Translations under genes and position numbers: made by a program
Notes under the pieces: generated by a model
Databases searched by the model: none
What the model was told of the DNA's origin: nothing
Seen by the model: only the letters and a program-made list of their open reading frames with translations
Shown: positions 9,050-17,226 of the stretch, one piece after another
How the letters are laid out: each line of letters opens with the position of its first letter
Numbering within the stretch: position 1 is the first letter of the stretch
NCBI GenBank assembly: GCA_021205695.1
Contig: JAJPXB010000034.1
Span: 31,627-68,021, forward strand
Direction of reading: 5' to 3'
DNA: 36,395 bases
DNA from: Clostridiales bacterium
Lineage (GTDB): Bacteria > Bacillota > Clostridia > Oscillospirales > Oscillospiraceae

Positions 9050-9166
9050 CTGAAATGGCTTTCAGTCTGTCGAAACTGTTCCTGTGTCATCACGCCAGGA
9101 ACCGCTTCGACAGGCTCCCAAAGGAGAACCCTTTGGGAACCCGCCCCCCGGCGAACCGGGGGGCGG
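9050..9166 (-). promoter_or_regulatory. Stack of four hairpins between the two GH3 genes
   Basis: The 208-bp gap holds four inverted repeats: 9050-9055/9060-9065 (6 bp, loop 4); a 47-nt imperfect palindrome at 9067-9113 (8 bp, 3x3 internal loop, 7 bp, 11-nt loop); 9117-9124/9130-9137 (8 bp, loop 5); and a very GC-rich 11-bp stem 9141-9151/9156-9166 with loop TTCG on the minus strand. None has a convincing T tail on the minus strand, and no promoter is seen before the downstream GH3 gene. They may be a partial terminator or attenuator, or RNA processing/stability elements within one operon. Confidence 0.55.
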
Positions 9167-9217
9167 GAGGGTCGGGAAAGCAACTTAGGTCATCGCTTAC
9201 AGGTCAAGACGGGGGAA

Positions 9218-12154
9218 TTACTCACCCTTCTTGGAACGCTTCACATAGTTGTAGATCAGCAGGCACTCCCAGAGGACCAGGACGACGCCCACGCCGATGT
9301 TGACACCGGTGAGGATGGTCTCCCACAGGTTATCCTGGGTGGCAAGGGCGATGCCCTCATCACTGTAGGTACGGCTGTTGACTACAACATACAGGATGCG
9401 GTGGACGGACTGCCGAAGGGCCTGCTGGGCGCCGGCAGTCTCGGTGAACTGCATCTCGCTGGTGGTGGTGGAGTAGTTGACCAGCATCAGGTCGGTGCCG
9501 TTCCGGACGGCCTGATCGGCGCTCATGTAGCCATAGACGCCGAAGTAGTCGGTCTCCACGAAGCCTTCGAAGCCCCACTCATCCCGGAGGACAGTCTGGC
9601 AGAGCTCATAGGTACCGCCAGCCCAGCGGTTGCCGATGTAGTTGAAGGAGGACATGCAGGCCAGAGAGTTGCCTTCCTTGACGGCAATCTCGAAGGGCCG
9701 CAGATAAATCTCACGCATGGCCTGCTCGGTGGTCCAGGTGCAGAGCATGGAGCAACGGTTGGCTTCCTGATCGTTCAGGGCGAAGTGCTTCATGTAGGCA
9801 TAGACGCCATGCTCCTGCGCACCGATAATGGCGTTGGCAGCGATGGAGCCGGACAGGACGCCGTCCTCGGAGTAATACTCGAAGTTACGGCCGGCGAAAG
9901 CGGTGCGGTGGGTGTTCATGGCGGGGCCATACCAGCCGGAGGTGTCCATCTCGTCGGCCATCTCGCCGATGGAGTCGCCGAAGGCATAGGCGATGTCATC
10001 GCTCCAGGAAGCGGCGATCATGACGGCGGCGGGGAAGCCCACGGAGCCCTGACCGGTGAAGTTGTTGTTGATGGAGGCGGGGCCGTCGCAGTCGTTGGTG
10101 CGATACTTGTCGATGGACTCGATGGCGGCGGTCTGATAACCGCCCAGAGCCACCAGGCTGACAGCCTCATCAATGGTCAGCTGATCCAGCAGGGAATCCC
10201 AGGTCTCGTCGTCATAGTCCAGGCCGCGGAGGTCGACCAGGGACAGGCCGTTGCTGGCGCCCCAGGTGGGATACTCGGCGTTGGCGTCCTCGTCGGCGGC
10301 AGTGGCCTCGGAGGTGAGGTAGTTGCTGACGTTGTAGAAGGTAGCCTTGGCCTCGTCGCTCATGCTGTAGTTGGTGGGAGCGGCAGTGGCCTCATCGTAG
10401 TTGGCAAAGCCGTCGGCACGGGACAGATAGGTCACATCGCCGCGGGCATAGTCGAACTGGTTGACGGCGGCGGTGTTGTCGCTGTCACGGGCGTTGTCCT
10501 CGTCATAGACGATGGTGGTGTCCTGGGTGTAGGTCACGGAGTCGATGACGGTGTTGGCGTCGGAGTTGATGGAGATGATGTAGTCACCCTCCTCCAGGAC
10601 GTAGCAGCCGTAACCGGTGTCGTCATAGGAGGCCATCTGCTCGATGGGGATGGAGAAGCTGATGGTCTGGGACTCGCCAGCGCCCAGGGTATCGGTCTTC
10701 TCGAAGTCCAGCAGATTGGCAGTGGCCTTCTCGATGCCGCCGTTATAATAGGGCGGGTTGAAGTAGACCTCTACCACGTCCTTGCCGGCCACAGAGCCGG
10801 TGTTGGTGACGGTGACATCGAAGGTGATGTTGGTGCCGTCGTTGGAGTAGTTGCTGATCTCCTGGGTGAAGGTGGTGTAGCTCAGGCCATAGCCGAAGGA
10901 GTACTGAACCATGTCGTCATAGTCGAACAGTCCCTCCGCTGCGGCGGTGGTGTAGAACTTATACCCCACATAGATGCTCTCCACGTAATTCACGAAGGTG
11001 ACGTTGGCATAAGAGCTGTAATAGTCGTTGGCCTCGGTAAACTCGTCCATGTTGTCATACTCGAAGTTGCCGGCGTTGTTCCAGGTGGGGGTGGCAGTCA
11101 GGTCGTACACATAGGTATCGACCATGCGGCCGGAGGGGTTGACGGTACCGGCCAGGATCTCGCCCAGAGCGTCGAAGCCGCTCTGGCCGGTGCCTGCGCA
11201 CCACAGCACGCCCTTGATGGACTCATAGTCCTCTACCCAGCCCAGCTCGAAGGCGTTGGCGCCGTTGTAGATGACGATGACGTTGTCGAAGTTGGAGCAG
11301 ACCAGCTCAACCATCTCCTCCTCGGGGTTGGACAGCTGGAGATAGTGGTCGCCCTCGTCCCAGTCGGAGCCGTTGTTCACGGTGTCGTCATAGGAGCCGG
11401 CGAAATAGGTGGAGCCGTTGTTCTGCTCTGCCCAGGTGCCATCGATGACAGCCTGCATATCGGTGGGCAGATCAGCGCCCTCGCCGCCGACGCGGGAGAT
11501 GAAGATGATGGCGGTGTCGGAGTAATCCTGCGCATTGGAGATCAGGCTATCGTCGTAATCAGCGGCATAGGGCTGGGGCAGCGTCCAGTCCTGGGCCCAC
11601 ATGCCCACGTTGGGCAGGGAGGCGTCGTGATACTCGGTGTAGAAATCGATCAGTTCGGTGTTGTACTCGATGCCTGCATCGGTCAGGCCCTGCAGGAAGG
11701 TAACGGTATCATACGCGTCATTCAGAGCGCCGGAACCGGTGCCGCCGTAGCAGGGATTGGTGGCAGACCAGCCAAAGACGTTGACCTTGGTGGTGCTCAG
11801 AGGCAGGATGTCGTCATCGTTCTCCAGAAGGGTAATGCCCTCCTCGCAGATCTCGGTGACCAGCTCCGTAGCCTCCTCAGTGGTCTCTTCACTGATTGTG
11901 CTGACGGGGACGCCAGCCACGGAGGTCAGCAGGGTGGACAGAGGCCCGGTGCACATCATGTTGGCGGCGATCAGGATCACCAGAACCACTGCGATGCAGG
12001 CCTCGCCCCGGATGAGGCGCTTGACCTTCTTGGCCAGGCCCTTGACGGCGACGATCACGACGATCGCAATGACCAGGGCCACGGCGATGGCGATCAAGTG
12101 TGTAGTAATCAGGCTTACGACACTTACGACGTCATCCCAGTTAATAGCTAGCAT
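9218..12154 (-). CDS. Membrane-anchored GH3 glycosidase with swapped domain order
   Basis: A 978-residue GH3 protein in which the usual C-terminal domain comes first. Order: two N-terminal hydrophobic helices (about 13-37 and 51-70); alpha/beta-sandwich domain (about 95-355) with RVGGEGADLPTD at 221-232, where the acid/base Glu225 is expected; fibronectin-III-like domain (about 420-535, SFGYGLSYTTF at its start); acidic linker; TIM-barrel domain (about 655-930) with AGRNFEYYSED, YMKHFALND and the putative nucleophile Asp869 in FVETDYFG; and a final TM helix (about 947-970) followed by KRSKKGE. The body is strongly acidic and would face outside if the flanking helices anchor it. The reversed order is known for some rumen/clostridial beta-glucosidases (Ruminococcus albus, Butyrivibrio type). 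The start at 12154 has AGGAGG upstream. First gene of the GH3 block. Confidence 0.9.
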   Translation of the reverse strand: MLAINWDDVVSVVSLITTHLIAIAVALVIAIVVIVAVKGLAKKVKRLIRGEACIAVVLVILIAANMMCTGPLSTLLTSVAGVPVSTISEETTEEATELVTEICEEGITLLENDDDILPLSTTKVNVFGWSATNPCYGGTGSGALNDAYDTVTFLQGLTDAGIEYNTELIDFYTEYHDASLPNVGMWAQDWTLPQPYAADYDDSLISNAQDYSDTAIIFISRVGGEGADLPTDMQAVIDGTWAEQNNGSTYFAGSYDDTVNNGSDWDEGDHYLQLSNPEEEMVELVCSNFDNVIVIYNGANAFELGWVEDYESIKGVLWCAGTGQSGFDALGEILAGTVNPSGRMVDTYVYDLTATPTWNNAGNFEYDNMDEFTEANDYYSSYANVTFVNYVESIYVGYKFYTTAAAEGLFDYDDMVQYSFGYGLSYTTFTQEISNYSNDGTNITFDVTVTNTGSVAGKDVVEVYFNPPYYNGGIEKATANLLDFEKTDTLGAGESQTISFSIPIEQMASYDDTGYGCYVLEEGDYIISINSDANTVIDSVTYTQDTTIVYDEDNARDSDNTAAVNQFDYARGDVTYLSRADGFANYDEATAAPTNYSMSDEAKATFYNVSNYLTSEATAADEDANAEYPTWGASNGLSLVDLRGLDYDDETWDSLLDQLTIDEAVSLVALGGYQTAAIESIDKYRTNDCDGPASINNNFTGQGSVGFPAAVMIAASWSDDIAYAFGDSIGEMADEMDTSGWYGPAMNTHRTAFAGRNFEYYSEDGVLSGSIAANAIIGAQEHGVYAYMKHFALNDQEANRCSMLCTWTTEQAMREIYLRPFEIAVKEGNSLACMSSFNYIGNRWAGGTYELCQTVLRDEWGFEGFVETDYFGVYGYMSADQAVRNGTDLMLVNYSTTTSEMQFTETAGAQQALRQSVHRILYVVVNSRTYSDEGIALATQDNLWETILTGVNIGVGVVLVLWECLLIYNYVKRSKKGE

Positions 12155-12203
12155 AGTTGATTTTCCTCCTTTTTGAATAAAGTTGCTTCCCTAAGCGGTT
12201 ACG

Positions 12204-12231
12204 ATTATATCATATGTGAGCCGATTTGCAA
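12204..12231 (-). promoter_or_regulatory. Sigma-A promoter of the membrane GH3 gene
   Basis: On the minus strand, -35 TTGCAA (12226-12231, 4/6), 16-bp spacer, -10 TATAAT (12204-12209, perfect), 50 bp before the start codon. The weak -35 and short spacer fit an activator-dependent promoter; paired LytTR-like sites sit directly upstream at 12243-12272. Confidence 0.75.
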
Positions 12232-12242
12232 AGTGTTTTTTC

Positions 12243-12272
12243 ACAAACTGACCGATTTTTTGCGTAAACTGC
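12243..12272 (-). promoter_or_regulatory. Paired LytTR-type binding sites (candidate)
   Basis: On the minus strand two direct repeats, GCAGTTTAC (12264-12272) and TCAGTTTGT (12243-12251), start exactly 21 bp apart (9-mer plus 12-bp spacer). The proximal copy fits the AgrA/LytTR consensus (T/A)(A/C)(C/A)GTTN(A/G)(T/G) at all nine positions, the distal at seven. The similarity extends to a shared A-run after each copy. The proximal copy ends 11 bp before the -35 of the GH3 promoter. The neighbouring kinase/LytTR pair is the obvious regulator. Confidence 0.6.
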
Positions 12273-12296
12273 AAGGTAGCCTCTCCAAATTGCACA

Positions 12297-12343
12297 AAAA
12301 TTCCCGGGTGAATTTGTGAAAAAGTCCACATCCCGGGAATTTT
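12297..12343 (-). terminator. Terminator after the histidine kinase/response regulator operon
   Basis: Perfect 12-bp inverted repeat, 12297-12308 against 12332-12343, around a 23-nt loop. On the minus strand it ends in AATTTTTG. It lies about 20 bp beyond the histidine kinase stop. Confidence 0.65.
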
Positions 12344-12363
12344 GATCTATTACGGCTTCCGAT

Positions 12364-13704
12364 TCACTTTTTGTTGGTATTTTTGGGAATCAAAACCTTC
12401 AGGTCGAACCAGTTCCGTTCCGTTGTGATGCTCACCGTTCCACCATAGCGCTGGGCGGAATAGCGGATGCTCTTGACGCCGAAGCCGTGGAACCGGTCGT
12501 CCCCCTTGGTGCTTCGGGGCAGCCCCTGCTCAAAGGTCAGCTCCCCTTCGTAGTAGTTTTCCACCCGGATGAGGACAAAGTCCCGCTCTCCGGAGACGGA
12601 CAGGTGGATGAGCCGCTTTTCCCTGTCCTGAATTTTCAGGACGGACTCCACCGCATTGTCCAGCGCGTTGCCGAAGATGGTGCAGATGTCCATGGCGTCC
12701 ATAAAGTTCAGCAGGGTGCCGTCCGCCACGGTGGTCAGGCTGATGCCATGCTTCTGACAGTAGAGGCTCTTGCTGGTCAGCACCGTGTCCAGGATGGAGT
12801 TACCCGTCTTGTTCTGGGCCTCATAAACCTTGATATCGCTCTCCATGGCGTCCAGCCATTCGTCCCGGCGCTGTGGGTTCGTCTCCGCCCGGAGGGCGGC
12901 GATCTGGTGCTTCAGGTCGTGGTATTTCCGGTTGATCAAGTCGATGCTCTCCCGGGGCTGTCGGTACTGGACGTACTGGGTCTCCAGGACGGTTTGGATG
13001 GCGTCCAGCTCGTACCGGGCGTGAAGCTCCTGCTGCTGGAAATACATGGCGAACAGCACCGCCAGGGCCCCAAGATCCACCAGGGTACGGATGTTGAAGA
13101 TCTCGGCAGCGTAATGGCTGGTAAAGGGGGTGTCCGGGAAGAGGAAGCTCAGGTTGCTGATGATGAAGAACAGCACCGCCACCACCGCCGCCGCCAGCAT
13201 CTCCCGACGCCCGACGACGATGCACCGGCCGTCCACGCAGCTCCGGCGGGACAGCACGCCATACACCCCGAACACCAGAGCATAGGTGAGCAGCACCGTC
13301 ACCAGGGCGGCGAGGGGCTGCTCCTCTCCGGCGAGATAGGCGGCGTAATAGTAATAGAGCTGCCAGCTCAGGGAGGCGGCGAACTCGGCCAGCATAAAGC
13401 CGCTGGTCAGGACGTAGCCCCCCTCCACCGGACGCAGATCCAGACAGGTCAGCAGCAGGGCCAGCATCAGGGCCGCCGACCCTGCCATGCCCACCGACCA
13501 GAGGGACACCGGCAGGCTGTCTGTCAGGATCAGCTCCAGCTCCAGCGCAGCCAGACCGGCTGCGCTGGCAGCGGCCATCCGCCAGCCGCGGAGCCGATGC
13601 TGATTGTAAAAGGTCGACACCAGGAGCATGCAGCTCAGCCACTCCGCCAGGGCGGTGTAGTACCGGGGAATGGTGGAAAAATCGCTGACCGTAAAGGCGC
13701 TCAT
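12364..13704 (-). CDS. AgrC-like sensor histidine kinase (GHKL)
   Basis: A 446-residue membrane sensor kinase of the peptide-sensing (HPK10-like) class. The N-terminal half (about 15-222) has roughly six hydrophobic segments and no recognised extracellular sensor domain. The cytoplasmic part has the histidine box KYHDLKHQ with His262 as the likely phosphorylation site, then the GHKL ATPase domain with N-box FGNALDNAVES (Asn346, Asn350) and the glycine-rich FHGFGVKSIRYSAQRYGG. The ATG at 13704 overlaps the stop of the response-regulator gene as ATGA, a translationally coupled operon; the longer open frame upstream is not used. The pair lies directly upstream of the GH3 block. No AgrD-like peptide or AgrB-like processing gene is visible nearby, so the signal is unknown. 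Confidence 0.9.
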   Translation of the reverse strand: MSAFTVSDFSTIPRYYTALAEWLSCMLLVSTFYNQHRLRGWRMAAASAAGLAALELELILTDSLPVSLWSVGMAGSAALMLALLLTCLDLRPVEGGYVLTSGFMLAEFAASLSWQLYYYYAAYLAGEEQPLAALVTVLLTYALVFGVYGVLSRRSCVDGRCIVVGRREMLAAAVVAVLFFIISNLSFLFPDTPFTSHYAAEIFNIRTLVDLGALAVLFAMYFQQQELHARYELDAIQTVLETQYVQYRQPRESIDLINRKYHDLKHQIAALRAETNPQRRDEWLDAMESDIKVYEAQNKTGNSILDTVLTSKSLYCQKHGISLTTVADGTLLNFMDAMDICTIFGNALDNAVESVLKIQDREKRLIHLSVSGERDFVLIRVENYYEGELTFEQGLPRSTKGDDRFHGFGVKSIRYSAQRYGGTVSITTERNWFDLKVLIPKNTNKK

Positions 13705-14411
13705 TTCGTCCGCCCGCCCATACGGTTGGCCAGTGCCTCCATGAAGGCATTCTTCCGGCCACGACTGATGATGAGGCGGTCCGCCCCCACCACGGCGCAG
13801 CCGTCCTGAACGCCGTCCACCTCGTCCAGGTTCAGCAGATAGCCCTTGTTGCACCGGGAGAAGCCGTACGGCTCCAGCTGGCCCTCCATCTCGGTCATAG
13901 TGCCGCTGGAGACGATCTCCCCCTGGCGCATATGAAACAGCAGGGTGTGTCCCCGACTCTCCACATAGCGGATCTGGGCCACGTCCACCTTCTGAGAGCC
14001 GCCCTTTACCGGCAGGACGATATAGTGCGTCCGGTTCCGGTCGATGCGGCTGAGCGCCCGATCCATCCGCTGGGAGAAGGCGAAATAGGACACCGGCTTG
14101 AGCACATAGTCCAGCGCCTCCACAGCATAGCCGCGGATGGCATATTGAGGCATATTGGTGATAAAGATGAGGATGACCTCCGGGTCCTGGCGGCGGATAA
14201 TCTCCGCCGCCGTCATGCCGTCCAGGCGCTCCATCTGCACGTCCATGAGGATAATGTCATACTCCGGGCGATAATTTCGGATGATCTCCTCCCCATCCTG
14301 AAATTCGGATATCCTCCACTCACAGCCCCGCTCGGCCTGGTACTGCTCCAGGAAACGGCGCAGCGTCTCCGCGCTTTCCTGATCGTCCTCTACGATTGCG
14401 ATCTGTAGCAA
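13701..14411 (-). CDS. LytTR-family response regulator, partner of the AgrC-like kinase
   Basis: A 236-residue AgrA/LytR-like response regulator. The receiver domain has VEDD at 7-10, phospho-acceptor Asp57 in LMDVQM and Lys105 in YVLKPVS. The LytTR DNA-binding domain (about 135-232) shows IRYVESRGHTLLF and FSRCNKGYLLNLDEV. The reading frame begins with TTG (14409-14411, MLQIAIVEDD), supported by GGAGG 9 nt upstream and by the receiver beginning immediately; no ATG alternative keeps the first strand. First gene of a two-gene operon with the kinase, driven by a perfect consensus promoter at 14460-14488. Candidate target sites are upstream of the membrane GH3 gene. Confidence 0.92.
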   Translation of the reverse strand: MLQIAIVEDDQESAETLRRFLEQYQAERGCEWRISEFQDGEEIIRNYRPEYDIILMDVQMERLDGMTAAEIIRRQDPEVILIFITNMPQYAIRGYAVEALDYVLKPVSYFAFSQRMDRALSRIDRNRTHYIVLPVKGGSQKVDVAQIRYVESRGHTLLFHMRQGEIVSSGTMTEMEGQLEPYGFSRCNKGYLLNLDEVDGVQDGCAVVGADRLIISRGRKNAFMEALANRMGGRTK

Positions 14412-14459
14412 GCTCTCTCTCCTCCCCTCTTGGCACAGGTGTTCGGTTTGGATAGTTTC

Positions 14460-14488
14460 ATTATAGACAGCGGATTTCCAAATGTCAA
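14460..14488 (-). promoter_or_regulatory. Perfect consensus promoter of the LytTR/kinase operon
   Basis: On the minus strand TTGACA (14483-14488), 17-bp spacer, TATAAT (14460-14465), 48 bp before the TTG start codon. Both hexamers and the spacing are consensus, implying strong constitutive expression of the sensor pair. No LytTR-type GTT repeats were seen upstream, so autoregulation is not evident. Confidence 0.85.
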
Positions 14489-14555
14489 AATGTTCTTGTC
14501 ATTTTTGAATCTTTTTTGCTTTTTTCCGTCTTGGGAATCCTGCGGAGAGACAGCG

Positions 14556-14593
14556 CCGCCCCCGACGGGCCGGTCAAGCCCCGTCGGAGGCGG
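14556..14593 (-). terminator. Hairpin downstream of proS, possible terminator
   Basis: 14556-14569 pairs with 14580-14593 (14 bp, one mismatch, 10-nt loop). It is GC-rich but lacks a clear T tail on the minus strand; on the plus strand it is followed by TTTG. It lies about 220 bp beyond the proS stop, so assignment as its terminator is tentative. Confidence 0.35.
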
Positions 14594-14812
14594 TTTGTCC
14601 CATCGTTATTCAGGCAGATCCTTCGCTCCCCTGTGGCGCATCAGGCACTCCCCTGCCGTCAGGCGGCTGACATGGGAGAATTGGAGGAGGTGGGGCTGGT
14701 ACCGTGTGGGCGGCTCTGTGCGGTGGGGCCGAAACCCCGGCTTCTCCTGCATCCTGCGGGAGCGCTCGTCGCCCTCATATCGGCGTTGCTCTCCTTCCCG
14801 CCGGAGGGACGC

Positions 14813-16252
14813 TCAGTAGGCCACGCCCCAGACCACCATCTTTTTGGCAGGTCTGCCGCAGACGGGGCAGACCTCCCCCAGGTTCTCCTGCTCGAAGGGG
14901 ATGCACCGGCTGGACACCCCGGCCCGCTCCTTCATGGCGACCTCGCAGGCCTCGTCTCCGCACCACATGGTCTTGGCAAAGCAGGTGTGCTGCTCCATGG
15001 CGGCCTTCACGTCCTCCACCGAGGTGAAGGCGAAGGTGTTGGCCTCCATCCGCTCTCTGGCGGACTCATAGAGGTTGTCATGCACCTCGGCCAGCAGGGA
15101 CTGCACCCGTTCCTCCAGTTGCCCCAGGGGGACGAAATACTTCTCCCCGGTATCCCGGCGGGCGATGACGCACTGGTTCTTCTCCATGTCCTTGGGCCCG
15201 ATCTCTACCCGGAGGGGGACGCCCTTCATCTCATATTCGGCGTACTTCCAGCCGTTGGACTGGTCAGAGTCGTCGGTTTTCACCCGCAAGCCCAGGGCCT
15301 TGATGCGCTTTTCCAGGGCATAGGCGGCATCCAGGACGCCCTCCTTATGCTGGGCAACGGGGATGACGATGACCTGAATGGGGGCGATGGCAGGGGGCAG
15401 CACCAGACCGTTGTCGTCGCCGTGCGTCATGATGACCGCGCCGATCAGTCGGGTGGACGCGCCCCAGGAGGTCTGGAAGGGGTACTGGAGGGTATTGTCC
15501 CGGCCGGCGAAGGTCACGTCATAGGCCCGGGAGAACTTGTCTCCGAAATAGTGGCTGGTGCCGGACTGGAGGGCCTTGCCGTCCTTCATCATGGCCTCGA
15601 TGGTGTAGGTGGCCTCCGCCCCGGCAAACTTCTCCTTGTCCGTCTTGCGGCCCTTGAGCACGGGCATGGCCAGGGCGTCCCGGCAGAAGTCGGCGTAGCA
15701 GTTTAGCTGCTGCTCCGTCTCCGCCTGGGCCTCCTCCGCCGTCTCGTGGATGGTGTGGCCCTCCTGCCACCAGAACTCCCGGGAGCGGAGGAAAGGCCGG
15801 GTACTCTTTTCCCAGCGCACCACGGAACACCACTGGTTATACTTCATGGGCAGCTCCCGCCAGGAGTGGAGGGTGTGGGCCCAGTGATCGCAGAACATAG
15901 TCTCGGAGGTGGGGCGGATGGCCATCCGCTCCTCCAGCTTGTCGCTGCCGCCCATGGTGACCCATGCGGCCTCCGGGGCGAAGCCCTCCACCAGCTCGCC
16001 CTCTTTTTTCAGCAGGCTCTCCGGGATGAGCACCGGCATGGCCACGTTCTCATGACCGGTCTCCTTGAACTTTCCGTCCAGGATGCGAGTGATGTTCTCC
16101 CAGATGGCATATCCATAGGGCCGCAGGATCATAAAGCCCTTGACGCTGGCGTAGTCCACCAACTCCGCCTTCAGGCAGATGTCGGTATACCACTGGGCAA
16201 AGTCCTCGCTCATGGAGGTGATCGCCTTCACCTGTTTTTGATTCTTAGCCAT
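14813..16252 (-). CDS. proS: Prolyl-tRNA synthetase, archaeal/eukaryotic-like type
   Basis: A 479-residue class II synthetase that charges tRNA-Pro. Class II motif 2 is seen at 152-168 (TRPFLRSREFWWQEGHT), with AIRPTSETMF at 111-120 and motif 3 at 262-280 (SWGASTRLIGAVIMTHGD). An anticodon-binding domain follows (IQVIVIPVAQHKEGVLDAA), then a C-terminal zinc-binding region with Cys pairs (CFAKTMWCGDEAC, CPVCGRP) ending in GVAY. The short length, the absence of the editing insertion found in E. coli-type ProRS and the C-terminal Tyr identify the archaeal-type form also found in many Clostridia. The start MAKNQ at 16252 was preferred over an upstream in-frame start because AGGAG precedes it. The leader is only about 55 nt, too short for a T-box. 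Confidence 0.95.
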   Translation of the reverse strand: MAKNQKQVKAITSMSEDFAQWYTDICLKAELVDYASVKGFMILRPYGYAIWENITRILDGKFKETGHENVAMPVLIPESLLKKEGELVEGFAPEAAWVTMGGSDKLEERMAIRPTSETMFCDHWAHTLHSWRELPMKYNQWCSVVRWEKSTRPFLRSREFWWQEGHTIHETAEEAQAETEQQLNCYADFCRDALAMPVLKGRKTDKEKFAGAEATYTIEAMMKDGKALQSGTSHYFGDKFSRAYDVTFAGRDNTLQYPFQTSWGASTRLIGAVIMTHGDDNGLVLPPAIAPIQVIVIPVAQHKEGVLDAAYALEKRIKALGLRVKTDDSDQSNGWKYAEYEMKGVPLRVEIGPKDMEKNQCVIARRDTGEKYFVPLGQLEERVQSLLAEVHDNLYESARERMEANTFAFTSVEDVKAAMEQHTCFAKTMWCGDEACEVAMKERAGVSSRCIPFEQENLGEVCPVCGRPAKKMVVWGVAY

Positions 16253-16312
16253 AGTCTCTTCTCCTCTGTATCCTACCTCCGGTCGGCAGGGAATTTCAAT
16301 TATTGGCAACTC

Positions 16313-16342
16313 ATTTTAATCCAAGGCCCCTGAGGCTGTCAA
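16313..16342 (-). promoter_or_regulatory. Promoter of proS
   Basis: Minus strand TTGACA (16337-16342, perfect), 18-bp spacer, TAAAAT (16313-16318), about 60 bp before the proS start. Confidence 0.7.
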
Positions 16343-16369
16343 GGGGTTTGAACGTCCCCGCCACAGGCG

Positions 16370-17104
16370 TCACTCCACCCGGATCTGCCGGAACACCTGG
16401 CCGATTTTCTCGTTGATGGTCAGATTGGCGTACCGGTCATAGGGGGTGGACTGGAGATTGATGAGCACCAGCCGCTTTCCCCGGTAGTAGTTGATGAGCC
16501 CCGCCGCCGGGTAGACCACCAGAGAGGTGCCGCCGACGATGAGCATATCCGCCTTACGGATGTGCTCGATGGCCCGGTACATCACCGTATCGTCCAGGGC
16601 CTCCTCATAGAGCACCACATCCGGCTTGATGATGCCGCCGCAGCTGCACCGGGGGACGCCCTGGCTCCGGGCGACGGCCTCCACGCCATAGAATTTGCCG
16701 CAGTTCTCGCAGTAGTTGCGCAGGACGGAGCCGTGAAGCTCCAGCACCTCCCGGCTCCCCGCCTTCTGGTGGAGGCCGTCGATGTTCTGGGTGACCACCG
16801 CCTTGAGCTTGCCTGCCTGCTCCAGCTCCGCCAGCTTTTTGTGAGCGTCGTTGGGCTGGGCCTCCAGGGGGAGCATTTTGTCCCGGTAGAAGCGGAAAAA
16901 GCCCTCCGGCTTTTGCCGGAAATAGGTGTGGCTCAAAATGGTCTCCGGCGGCTCGCTGTAGTGCTGATGATACAGTCCGTCCACGCTCCGGAAATCCGGC
17001 ACGCCGCTCTCGGTAGAGACCCCCGCTCCGCCAAAAAAAACCACATAGCGGCTCTCGTCCAGCCACTGCTGGAGCTGTTCAATCTGACTGTCCCACTGTC
17101 CCAT
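16370..17104 (-). CDS. Sirtuin, NAD-dependent protein deacylase
   Basis: A 244-residue Sir2 enzyme that removes acyl groups from protein lysines using NAD+. Family motifs in order: GGAGVSTESGVPDFRS (25-40, NAD binding), TQNIDGLHQKAG (105-116), catalytic His124 in LHGS, a zinc module with Cys132/Cys135 (YCENCG) and Cys153/Cys155 (CSC), and GGTSLVVYPAAGL near the C-terminus. The full length is typical of bacterial Sir2/CobB. The ATG at 17104 has GGAGG upstream. A -10-like TATAAT lies at 17180-17185 on the minus strand with only a weak -35. It is separated from proS by 117 bp, which contain the proS promoter, so the two are independently expressible. Confidence 0.93.
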   Translation of the reverse strand: MGQWDSQIEQLQQWLDESRYVVFFGGAGVSTESGVPDFRSVDGLYHQHYSEPPETILSHTYFRQKPEGFFRFYRDKMLPLEAQPNDAHKKLAELEQAGKLKAVVTQNIDGLHQKAGSREVLELHGSVLRNYCENCGKFYGVEAVARSQGVPRCSCGGIIKPDVVLYEEALDDTVMYRAIEHIRKADMLIVGGTSLVVYPAAGLINYYRGKRLVLINLQSTPYDRYANLTINEKIGQVFRQIRVE

Positions 17105-17226
17105 AAAAACGCCCTCCCTGCATGATAGTTTTTCAGTCCGACGGCGGCATTATCGCAATGCCCGTTATCCTGTAATTTGATTATACATCACGCAGGCGCT
17201 TTTGGGAAGTTTTTTTGACAGGAAAG

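Larger units (their letters stand above)
14412..14812. other. Gene-free 401-bp spacer between the regulator operon and proS
   Basis: Besides the regulator promoter and one hairpin (14556-14593) I see no convincing gene here. Open frames on both strands have poor composition and no ribosome binding site; a hydrophobic plus-strand peptide starting at 14490 overlaps the promoter and lacks an SD. No riboswitch or T-box pattern was recognised. It probably holds the untranslated tail of proS. Confidence 0.5.

Noticed and set aside
9023-12151. 1042-codon open frame on the plus strand
   Set aside because: It is exactly antisense to the GH3 gene, with low-complexity Gly/Val/Asp-rich translation caused by GC-rich codon use of the real gene. 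The GH3 frame has clear domains and an SD.
14490-14640. Short hydrophobic plus-strand peptide (MFLSFLNLFCFF...) considered as a signalling peptide for the AgrC-like kinase
   Set aside because: It begins next to the -35 of the regulator promoter on the opposite strand, has no SD, and lacks an AgrD-like C-terminal acidic recognition segment; no AgrB gene is present.
16253-16312. T-box or riboswitch before proS
   Set aside because: The leader from the predicted start to the ATG is only about 55 nt, with no T-box sequence or anti-terminator.
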